DNA of 64,000 nucleotides, taken from Paenibacillus sp. W2I17. Its GTDB lineage: Bacteria > Bacillota > Bacilli > Paenibacillales > Paenibacillaceae. This document shows positions 59,801 to 64,000 of the stretch, one piece after another (the first letter of the stretch is position 1; the number at the start of each line of letters is the position of its first letter). A model generated the notes under the pieces. That model saw nothing but the letters and a program-made list of their open reading frames with translations. It made no database searches and was not told the DNA's origin. Position numbers and translations under genes: made by a program. The stretch is from NCBI RefSeq assembly GCF_030815985.1, contig NZ_JAUSXM010000001.1, forward strand, positions 5,456,001 through 5,520,000, given 5' to 3'.

Positions 59801-62800
59801 GGTGGAGTGGGTGTGGCCCGCGGTTACTTGAACCGCCCGGATTTAACGTTGGAGAAATTCGTAGATAGCCCGTTCACCGCTGGGGAGCGGTTGTACCGGA
59901 CGGGTGATCTGGCACGCTGGATGCCTGACGGCAACGTAGATTTCATCGGCCGAATCGACAATCAGGTGAAAATTCGTGGTTATCGGATCGAGCTTGGTGA
60001 GATTGAAGCGGCCATGAAAAATGTTGCCGAGGTGCGGCAAGCGCTTGTCATCGACCGGACGGACGAGCGGGGGCAGAAATATCTGTGCGGATATGTCGTA
60101 GTGGATTCCAGCTTCGATCTGGAAGGGCTTGTGGCCCATCTGGACGCCGTACTGCCTTCTCATATGGTGCCTTCGCGCATCATGCTTCTCGATCAATTGC
60201 CGCTTACACCGAACGGCAAGATCGACCGTAAAGCGTTGCCTGTGCCGGAAGGAAGCATTCGTGCCGAGGCTGCATACACGGCGCCGCGTACTCCTGCCGA
60301 GAAAGCACTCGCGTTGGTCTGGCAGTCAGTGTTAGGCGTGGATCAGGTTGGCACCATGGATAATTTCTTTGCGCTTGGTGGCGATTCAATTAAAGCTTTA
60401 CAGGTATCTTCTCGTCTTTTGCAAACGGGGTACAAGCTGGTCATGAAAGATTTGTTCCATTACCCGACGATCTCCGCCCTTAGTTTGCGGTTGCAAACAG
60501 CCGAGAGAACGGCAAGCCAGGCCGAAGTGACGGGAGAGGTTATCCTGACCCCGATTCAGCGGTGGTTCTTTGAACAAAATCAGGCCGACGTTCATCACAG
60601 CAACCAGGCATTTATGCAGTTCTCCAAGCAAGGCTTTGATGAAAAAGCTTTACGCCAAGCGGTGCGTCAGCTTATCGTGCATCACGATGCTCTTCGTACG
60701 GTTTATCGTCAAACCGAGAATGGTTATACCGTCTGGAACCGCGGCGCTGGGGAGAACGAAGTGCTGTTCGATCTGGAAGTTGTCGATTTCAAGGGAGCCC
60801 GGGACGTGAAAGAAGCGGTAGAGGCGAAGGCAAATGACATTCAAGCAAGCATCGATCTGGAAAACGGTCCGCTGGTGAAGCTTGGTTTGTTCCGCTGCGA
60901 CGATGGCGACCATCTGCTCATCGCAATCCATCACTTGGTCGTAGACGGCGTATCCTGGCGGATTCTGCTTGAGGATTTTGCTGCCGCCTATGAGCGGGCG
61001 CTGCAAGGGCAGCCGATCCGCCTGCCGCTCAAAACGGATTCATTCCAAACGTGGGCGAAACAGCTCGCTGATTATGCGAACGGGCCGGCGATGGAAAGCG
61101 AGAGAGCGTATTGGCAGTTTATCGAGCAATTGGCCTATGAGCCGCTTCCGAAAGATTTTGAACAAGGCAGATCCAAGCTGAAGGACAGCGGGCTCGTAAC
61201 CGTGCGATGGACAGCGGACGAAACCGAACAGTTGCTGAAGCAGGCTCACCGTGCTTACCATACGGAAATGAATGATTTGCTGCTTGCTGCGCTGGGCCTC
61301 TCAGTACAAGCTTGGAGCGGTCAGGAACGCGTGCTGGTGAATCTCGAAGGCCACGGCCGGGAAGAACTTTTGCCAGATGTAGACATTACGCGCACGGTAG
61401 GCTGGTTTACAAGCCAATTCCCTGTCGTTCTGGAGCCGGGTCACGCTCAGACGCTCGGTCATCAGGTGAAACAGGTCAAAGAAAGCTTGCGCCGCATTCC
61501 GAACAAAGGGATCGGCTATGGCATCCTGCGTTATTTGTCGGCGCCGCGTGAAGGTGAGTACTTCGTTTTGGAGCCGGAGATCAGTTTTAACTATTTGGGT
61601 CAGTTCGACCAGGATTACGAAAGCAGTAGCTCGCAGCCGTCTCCGTTCAGCCCGGGCTCCGATTCAAGCCCAAATGCTGTGATGGATTATGTCCTCGATA
61701 TCAACGGTATGGTGTCGGAAGGCGTGTTGGAACTCACGATCCGTTATGGGGAAACCCAGTATCAACGGGAGACGGTTGAGCGCCTGGGCACCCTGCTTCA
61801 ATCGAGATTGCGTGAAGTCATCAGCCATTGCGTATCGAAAGAGCGGCCTGAGCTTACGCCTAGTGACGTACTTCTTCAAGATGTGACGGTGGAGGAACTG
61901 GAGCGGCTGTCCGAACATACGGCGGCACTCGGCGAACTGGAGAATGTATACACCCTGACTCCACTGCAAAAAGGGATGTTGTTCCACAGCCTGCTGGATG
62001 CCGATTCGGGAGCTTACTTCGAACAGGTGACCTTCGATCTGTACGGAAGCCTGAATGTGGAAGCCTTCACCCGAGGATTGGATACGCTGGTGCAGCGGAA
62101 TGAGGCGCTGCGGACCAACTTTATTACCGGCTGGAGAGACGAGCCGATTCAAGTGGTATTCCGCGAGCGGAAGTGCGAAGTGCACTTTGAAGATATTCGC
62201 TCGGCAAGAGATGAACAAGCGGAGAAGACGATAGCTGAGTTTGTCAGCGCGGATAAAGCGAACAAGTTCGATTTGGCCCAAGACTCTCTTATGCGTGTGA
62301 CCGTTTTGCGCACAGGCGACGAGTCCTACCATGTGATCTGGAGTCATCATCACATTTTGATGGACGGCTGGTGCATGTCCTTCATGATCAAGGAAGTGTT
62401 CGACACTTACTTTGCGTTTCAGGAGAAGCGAGCGCTAGAGCTTCCTCCGGTTACTTCGTACTCCCGGTATATCGAATGGCTGGAAGCTCAAGATGTAGCG
62501 AAAGCTTCGGGTTACTGGTCAGAGTATTTGGCGGGTTACGATCAGCAGACCAAGCTGCCGCAGGAGACAACGCAGCTGAAACAGCATGCTTTTGAAATGG
62601 CTGAAATCGATGTGGAACTCAGCAAAGGACTGACCGGGCAAATTGAGCGTGTGGCGCGCCAGCAGCAGGTGACACTCAACACGTTTATGCAGACTGTATG
62701 GGGACTGGTCCTACAGATATACAACAACAGCGAGGATGTCGTGTTCGGCTCCGTTGTATCCGGGCGTCCGGCGGAAATTCCGGGCATCGAAAGCATGATT

Positions 62801-64000
62801 GGCCTGTTTATTAATACGATCCCGGTCCGTATTCAAGGTAAAGCCGAGGAGACGGTAGCCGATATTTTGAGAAAAACCCAGGATCAAGCGCTGGCATCGG
62901 GAGCTTACGAAACGTTCCCGCTGTTCGAAATTCAGTCGCTGAGCGAGCAAAAGCGTGACTTGATCAACCATATCATGGTCTTTGAAAATTATCCGATGGA
63001 AGAACAGATTGAGCAAGTTGTCGGCGGAGGCCAAGAAGCGCTGAAAATCGCTAATATCCAATCGCCGGAACAAACGAACTATGACCTGGACATTACCGTC
63101 ATTCCTGAAGAGCATATTTTGCTGCGGTTTACGTACAATGCACTGACGTTCAGAGAGCAAGACATCAGGCAGATCCACGGTCATTTTGCCCGTGCATTGG
63201 AGCAGGTTGCGGCTAATCCGAATGTTTGTGTAAATGAGTTAGAGCTTTTGACAGCGGCGGAAAAAGAAGAAATTGTCGGCGTGTTTAATCCGGTGCAGCC
63301 GGAAGTGGCTCCTGTGGCCGCCTTCCATCGCCTGTTCGAGGAACAGGTGGAACGCACGCCAGAAGCGGAGGCCATCGTATTCGAGAACGATCGGCTGACG
63401 TACGCGGAGCTGAACGAGCGGGCGAATCGCTTGGGGGCAACGCTGCGTGCAAGCGGCATCGGCCGGGAGACCATCGTTGGCATTCTCGCCGAGCGTTCGG
63501 TCGATTTGCTGGTGGCCGTGATGGCCGTCTGGAAAGCGGGAGGGGCGTATGTACCGCTTGACCCGGATTATCCTGCGGACCGCGTGCGGTTCATGCTGGA
63601 AGACAGCGGAGCGAAGGTGCTTCTGACACAAAACCTGCTGCGAGAGCGTGCCGAATCCTGGCTCGGCGAAGAGGAACTAGCACTGGAGACGGTGCTGTAT
63701 CTCGATGACGAAACGTCATACAGCGAAGACCGAGCGAATGCACCAATGGACTTCGGCCAAGGCTCCAGCATGGTTTCAGGTTTGGTCTCCGGCGAGCTGA
63801 CGGGTGCTGTGAACGACCGTAATGAGAGTCATCCAAATGATGTTGATGTTGTCGGTATGGGCAGCTTCCATGAAGCCCGTCCGGAGGATCTGGCGTACGT
63901 CATCTACACGTCGGGAACGACGGGCAAGCCAAAAGGCGTGATGATCGAGCACCGCAGCCTGGTGAACACGGCGGCGGGTTACCGACGGGAATACCGGTTG
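50861..64000 (+). CDS. pmxE: Large lipo-initiating NRPS, polymyxin synthetase subunit E-like (cut by window end)
   Basis: Open from GTG 50861 (GGGAG 9 bp upstream) to the last base, 4380 residues in frame; the 3' end is missing. Order: starter C (about 1-430; active site NHIIADG), A1, T1 LGGHSLRA (~1011); C (HHIISDG ~1195), A2, T2 (~2060); C (HHIASDG ~2244), A3, T3 LGGDSIKA (~3171), E (HHLVVDGVSW ~3357); DCL-type C (LTPLQKGM ~3699, HHHILMDGW), A4 cut before its pocket. Codes by eye: A1 DVGEISSIDK (Dab), A2 DFWNIGMVHK (Thr), A3 Dab-type (DVGEISSIDK), so D-Dab after epimerisation. A4 is nearly identical to the Dab domain at 40490-42100 as far as it goes, so Dab is likely. This gives acyl-Dab-Thr-D-Dab-Dab, the start of a polymyxin. 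Confidence 0.88.
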   Translation, partial: MRENTNKQYGLTQAQRRIWFMEIMNPGTSITMLSATYQITGEIDTKLLEQAAAEIVKTYDAFRIRISGDLQNPTQWFEEPENVQAQISHLEIGTTEQFYAWVKEVTEKPASVFDEHLYQFTMIHFANGQVWLNLTVNHIIADGLSVTALLHAVMEKYLELRKGIFSSYQAPSYLDYISTEHEYEQSQRYQKGKEYWLTKYNTLPETSGIKSVPPFSIGSESNKRSITLDGSRYDRILAFSEQYQVSLYTLFLSAMYALLYKLTDSTDVPVGTVFANRTSKKEKETIGMFVSTVATRISLNPDGSVLSLIQTVSKENTADLRHQKYPYNQLIQDLREQHGRNDLSELFRTSLEYLPLKIVEYEEIKVRLEAHFARHEMGDLLLRFDHMLNEGHVILHASYRTGLFEMAEIDRIMEQYVTVLDQFLETPELRVREISLLSDEERHRILGVFNPPVAALSEGIPFHRYVEKFARDIPDHPAVVYMDKKLTYGELNERADRLASLLREQGVGRETITGIWAERSVELLVGVLAVWKAGGAYVPLDPDYPAERIEYMLSDSEASVLLTQRHLLEGAGGWLADDRLKLQAVYAMDDEQMYNGDTSAVEFESADSAPQDLAYVIYTSGTTGRPKGVMIEHGSLVNTADAYRREYRLDQFPVRLLQLASFSFDVFVGDIARTLYNGGTMVIVPKDDRIDPNRLYGWIRQQNITVFESTPALILPFMQHIYEEGLDVSSMQLLITSSDACSVTDYQLLQERFGGQFRIINSYGVTEAAIDSSFYDEPLDKLPSLGHVPIGKAWLNARFYIVDAGLKPVPVGVPGELVIGGAGVARGYWNRPDLTTEKFADSPFVPGERLYRTGDLARWLEDGNVDFIGRIDYQVKIRGFRIELGEIETALLRFPGVKQAVVTDRTDEQGQKYLCGYVAGDDSLQMSDLLSQLKQELPAHMVPARLVSLDQLPLTPNGKIDRKALPEPTGEVEAGREYVAPRTTLETRLALIWQQVLGIARVGVQDDFFDLGGHSLRASALVSKIRKELQVEVPLRDVFRYTMIEQLAQRIGGLKQQETYEITKAAEAEYYPVSSEQKRLYVLRQLDAAERSYNMSAALLLEGKLDRPRVEYAFRALIQRHETLRTGIEQVQGELVQRIYDEVEFAVDYFQASEREVDQVVEAYYHPFDLTKPPLLRIGLIEVAEDRHILLFDMHHIISDGISTALLFDEFSRLYRGEELAPLRIQYKDYAVWQHSEAYGQLIQPQKEYWLEQLSGELPVLELPTDFPRSAVQSFDGRTVKFDIGKERTEKLKELAARTGTTLYMVLLSAYSILMHKYSGQEDLIVGTPIAGRTQEEVQPIVGMFINTLAIRSQPERSKPYLKYLEEMKEITLGAFEHQNYLFEDLVESLHIPRATGRNPLFDTFFSLQNTENEQIVIEGLEQSFYPLENRTSKFELLLDISELDGQLECRLEYATALYKQETAERFARHYDKLLETIATAPEGDIASLEMLTEQEIRELVRGFNDSEADYPRQQTIHGLFEEQAKLYPDNVAAVMNERQLTYCELNERSNWLARQLRETGVEADQLVAILAERSLDMVVGILAILKAGGAYVPVDPDYPEERIRFMIEDSGAPLLLIQKHLHEKTDFAGTRLELDDFVWGDKGADSVGELDASNLEPISGPGNLAYVIYTSGTTGKPKGTLIEHKNVVRLLFNDKNLFDFGPSDTWTLFHSFCFDFSVWEMYGALLNGGKLVIVPPLTAKNPAEFLALLSRERVTILNQTPTYFYQLLREVLADHPYNLRIRNVIFGGEALSPLLLKGFKTKYSETKLINMYGITETTVHVTYKEITWIEMEAAKSNIGKPIPTLSVYVLDENRRPVPIGVAGEMYVAGEGLARGYLNRPDLTAEKFVDSPFAEGEKLYRSGDLAAWLPDGNIEYLGRIDHQVKIRGYRIELDEIETQLLNVEGVEEAVVLARQDNGGEKALVAYFVADRTLTVSEMRTSLAQGMPGYMIPSYFVQLECMPLTSNGKVDRKALPEPQGGLQTGVEYVAPRNLTESQLVKIWEEVLGYSGIGVLDNFFELGGHSLRATNLVSKIRKEMNVELPLRDVFRYMTIEAMAGAIASLEESEHSTIPVAEEKAYYPVSSAQKRLYVLHQLDSLELNYNLPSALQLEGTLNEAKVEDALTTLMTRHDMLRTGFEIVNGEPIQRIHPLVAFKVEKIQASEDQVAAIFEGFIQPFDLTQPPLLRTLLIELEKEKFLLALDMHHIASDGLSMDVLLREFVRLYNGEELPELRIQYKDYAVWQQSKEQRQRIKRQEEYWQGVFSSELPVLELPLDYSRPAVQQFDGQTLTFRLDAEKGEALKQLASDSGATLYMLLLAAYSVLLHKYAGQEDIVVGTPIAARSHADLQPIIGMFVNTLALRLGPTTERTFMDYLQEVKETTLGAYEHQDYPFEELVEALQVSRDLSRNPLFDTMFSLQKHESLDLTLEGLQWSLFDIEEKTAKFDLSLDIVEEGNELVCKIEYATSLFKQETMVRLAGHYEQLLASILAQPGARISDLDILTDSEKDNLLVGFDVSSSALVKQPATEGTGLEADESWRERTFHELFEEQAERTPGALAVVYEDSKLTYAELNAKANRLAYVLRARGVKPEQVVGILAGRSAELLIGVLAVWKAGGAYVPLDPDYPAERIEYMLADSEASVLLTQTCLLEQAEAWRSNGALTLQTVLALDDAAAYSLGAAETDVALQALGEAGAEALVQVAMAAVETSATAEAEQNIQAEDLASNPANVNKPGDLAYVIYTSGTTGRPKGVAVEHRSLVNTAAGYRRDYRLDQFPIRLLQLASFSFDVFVGDIARTLYNGGTMVIVPKEDRIDPTRLYGWIRDYAVTVFESTPALVVPFMEHVYAEGLDLSSMQLLITSSDACSVADYRTLQERFGSQFRIINSYGVTEAAIDSSFYDEPLEKLPNTGSVPIGKAWLNARFYIVDTNLKPVPIGVLGELVIGGVGVARGYLNRPDLTLEKFVDSPFTAGERLYRTGDLARWMPDGNVDFIGRIDNQVKIRGYRIELGEIEAAMKNVAEVRQALVIDRTDERGQKYLCGYVVVDSSFDLEGLVAHLDAVLPSHMVPSRIMLLDQLPLTPNGKIDRKALPVPEGSIRAEAAYTAPRTPAEKALALVWQSVLGVDQVGTMDNFFALGGDSIKALQVSSRLLQTGYKLVMKDLFHYPTISALSLRLQTAERTASQAEVTGEVILTPIQRWFFEQNQADVHHSNQAFMQFSKQGFDEKALRQAVRQLIVHHDALRTVYRQTENGYTVWNRGAGENEVLFDLEVVDFKGARDVKEAVEAKANDIQASIDLENGPLVKLGLFRCDDGDHLLIAIHHLVVDGVSWRILLEDFAAAYERALQGQPIRLPLKTDSFQTWAKQLADYANGPAMESERAYWQFIEQLAYEPLPKDFEQGRSKLKDSGLVTVRWTADETEQLLKQAHRAYHTEMNDLLLAALGLSVQAWSGQERVLVNLEGHGREELLPDVDITRTVGWFTSQFPVVLEPGHAQTLGHQVKQVKESLRRIPNKGIGYGILRYLSAPREGEYFVLEPEISFNYLGQFDQDYESSSSQPSPFSPGSDSSPNAVMDYVLDINGMVSEGVLELTIRYGETQYQRETVERLGTLLQSRLREVISHCVSKERPELTPSDVLLQDVTVEELERLSEHTAALGELENVYTLTPLQKGMLFHSLLDADSGAYFEQVTFDLYGSLNVEAFTRGLDTLVQRNEALRTNFITGWRDEPIQVVFRERKCEVHFEDIRSARDEQAEKTIAEFVSADKANKFDLAQDSLMRVTVLRTGDESYHVIWSHHHILMDGWCMSFMIKEVFDTYFAFQEKRALELPPVTSYSRYIEWLEAQDVAKASGYWSEYLAGYDQQTKLPQETTQLKQHAFEMAEIDVELSKGLTGQIERVARQQQVTLNTFMQTVWGLVLQIYNNSEDVVFGSVVSGRPAEIPGIESMIGLFINTIPVRIQGKAEETVADILRKTQDQALASGAYETFPLFEIQSLSEQKRDLINHIMVFENYPMEEQIEQVVGGGQEALKIANIQSPEQTNYDLDITVIPEEHILLRFTYNALTFREQDIRQIHGHFARALEQVAANPNVCVNELELLTAAEKEEIVGVFNPVQPEVAPVAAFHRLFEEQVERTPEAEAIVFENDRLTYAELNERANRLGATLRASGIGRETIVGILAERSVDLLVAVMAVWKAGGAYVPLDPDYPADRVRFMLEDSGAKVLLTQNLLRERAESWLGEEELALETVLYLDDETSYSEDRANAPMDFGQGSSMVSGLVSGELTGAVNDRNESHPNDVDVVGMGSFHEARPEDLAYVIYTSGTTGKPKGVMIEHRSLVNTAAGYRREYRL
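63635..63888 (+). repeat. Block shared with 40793-41040 (Dab adenylation domains)
   Basis: Partner copy of the block at 40793, 254 bp because of a 6-bp insertion (TCCAGC) after GGCCAAGGC. Confidence 0.9.

Noticed and set aside
26768..64000. Octapeptin or tridecaptin cluster
   Set aside because: Two Thr modules (positions 2 and 10), the E-A-B subunit layout and ten-residue logic fit polymyxin; octapeptins lack Thr and tridecaptins have Trp, Ser and Glu modules.

Overview
The window comes from a spore-forming Firmicute, almost certainly a Paenibacillus. It carries sporulation and germination genes in the Bacillus order cwlD-mrp/salA-gerD-kbaA-pdaB. It also has a sigW-rsiW-cdaA-cdaR-glmM-glmS block with a glmS ribozyme, a WGxxGxxG-type small exported protein, and a Paenibacillus-like 16S gene. 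From memory, the variable regions of the 16S look closer to the P. amylolyticus/P. pabuli group than to P. polymyxa; no search was possible.

Layout. 1-6315: end of ATP sulfurylase (sat), then spore cortex, germination and signalling genes, a SpoIIM-like membrane protein and a small unknown protein. 6445-13206: a ribosomal RNA operon with two promoters in the unusual order 16S-5S-tRNAIle-tRNAAla-23S-5S, followed by 11 more tRNA genes and a terminator. 13264-17219: a small exported protein and phosphoenolpyruvate carboxylase. 17353-25489: SigW and its anti-sigma factor, with a perfect SigW-type promoter between the two genes; the c-di-AMP synthase CdaA and its regulator CdaR; and GlmM and GlmS, which make glucosamine-6-P and glucosamine-1-P for cell wall synthesis. 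25490-26767: a gene-poor, AT-rich junction holding the decayed 3' end of a group II intron.

26768-64000 (cut by the window end) is a visibly GC-richer nonribosomal peptide synthetase (NRPS) island. It has a 2,4-diaminobutyrate (Dab) aminotransferase, a four-module NRPS, a one-module NRPS with thioesterase, two ABC half-transporters, and a large NRPS with a starter condensation domain. Gene order, subunit sizes and specificity codes read by eye match a polymyxin synthetase (pmxA-B-C-D-E). The subunit order in biosynthesis is E, then A, then B. The predicted product is fatty acyl-Dab1-Thr2-D-Dab3-(Dab4)-...-D-(Leu/Phe)6-(Leu/Ile)7-Dab8-Dab9-Thr10, released and probably cyclised by the thioesterase and exported by the ABC pair. 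The adjacent aminotransferase supplies the Dab building block. Features worth a second look are the D-Dab3 plus aliphatic residue-7 combination, a Cys nucleophile in the thioesterase, half-condensation domains at the N-termini of two subunits, and near-identical blocks shared between Dab modules.
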